This document shows, one piece after another, positions 21,735-21,970 of a stretch of 21,970 bases of DNA; the first letter of the stretch is position 1, and each line of letters opens with the position of its first letter. Made by a program: the position numbers and the translations under genes. The notes below the pieces were generated by a model. The model did not search any database. It saw nothing but the letters and a program-made list of their open reading frames with translations, and was not told the DNA's origin. The stretch is from a virus: IMG/VR virus record IMGVR_UViG_3300006750_000099, positions 1-21,970 of that record. One strand, written 5' to 3'.

Positions 21735-21970
21735 ATGGTATATAGTAAAGAAGGAAGGTGGGATCAAACTGAAAGACCCTATACTCCAGCAGATGTGAAA
21801 AGATTAAGTGGTTCTGTCAGGGTTGAACACACTCTTGCAAAACAGGGTGCAGAAAAACTCTGGAACAAATTACATTATACAAATTATGTTAGTGCATTGG
21901 GTGCATTAACTGGTAATCAAGCAATGCAACAAGCAAAGGCAGGACTTGATGCAATCTACCTCTCAGGGTG
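21735..21970 (+). CDS. aceA: Isocitrate lyase, N-terminal part (cut by window edge)
   Basis: 78 codons are visible and read as the N-terminus of bacterial isocitrate lyase, which splits isocitrate into succinate and glyoxylate, the first step of the glyoxylate shunt. Diagnostic blocks in order: GRW and [14 protein letters not shown] (residues 7-26), [13 protein letters not shown] (31-43), [16 protein letters not shown] (51-66), [10 protein letters not shown] (69-78); the cut codon is compatible with the usual Trp that follows. The catalytic KKCGH loop would be downstream and cannot be checked. Start: ATG 21735, weakly preceded by GAAAGTG; a GTG at 21726 is an alternative. An in-frame TAG at 21720 bounds the frame. 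In phage context this is an auxiliary metabolic gene. Confidence 0.9.
   Translation, partial: MVYSKEGRWDQTERPYTPADVKRLSGSVRVEHTLAKQGAEKLWNKLHYTNYVSALGALTGNQAMQQAKAGLDAIYLSG

Noticed and set aside
1-21970. CRISPR arrays, insertion sequences, attachment sites, or lysogeny genes
   Set aside because: No spaced direct repeats, transposase, integrase or repressor seen; gene content is that of a lytic T4-like phage.

Overview
The window is a contiguous block of a T4-like myovirus genome (contractile tail, about one-third GC, almost everything on the + strand). Gene content and order match the structural and recombination core of marine T4-like phages: large terminase (17), tail sheath (18), tail tube (19), portal (20), prohead core (67-like), several small core or internal proteins, prohead protease (21), scaffold (22), major capsid protein (23), a second tail-tube-fold protein, uvsY, uvsW, late sigma factor (55), recombination nuclease 47/46, peptide deformylase, a HAD-type phosphatase and, cut by the right edge, isocitrate lyase. 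AT-rich DNA, absence of photosynthesis genes here, and a glyoxylate-shunt enzyme suggest a heterotrophic marine bacterial host (SAR11-like or another AT-rich proteobacterium). The host assignment is inference only.

Layout. 1-1371 holds the C-terminal three quarters of the terminase; a free-standing HNH endonuclease gene on the opposite strand (1368-1736) abuts its 3' end. 1800-6526 holds sheath, tube and portal, each preceded by an exact T4-type late element TATAAATA. The sheath-tube gap also carries a compact two-stem hairpin ending in eight T's. 6545-9798 is the head-core operon: a 67-like protein, three proteins whose N-termini resemble the T4 capsid-targeting sequence MKTYQEFIAE (one ALMOST identical), an unknown 254-residue protein, and the gene 21 protease that should cleave those N-termini. 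9810-12390 holds scaffold and capsid genes; the scaffold is interrupted by an in-frame TAA. 12463-14327 encodes a 430-residue probable virion protein and a tail-tube paralogue.

14346-20090 is the recombination/late-transcription block. UvsY and UvsW overlap. They are followed by a 143-base gap with two back-to-back sigma70-type promoters, one rightward to gene 55 and one perfect-consensus promoter pointing leftward. Genes 55, 47, a small unknown gene, 46 and deformylase then overlap or nearly touch and look translationally coupled. 20649-21970 is accessory: a small charged protein, a HAD phosphatase, a GC-rich (about 50%) possibly structured stretch, a 55-residue unknown, and the start of isocitrate lyase.

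Logic: gp55 is the sigma factor expected to recognise the TATAAATA elements in this window. Gp21 is expected to mature gp23 and trim the internal proteins. UvsY, UvsW and gp46/47 drive recombination-dependent replication that feeds packaging. Deformylase and isocitrate lyase would adjust host protein maturation and carbon flow.
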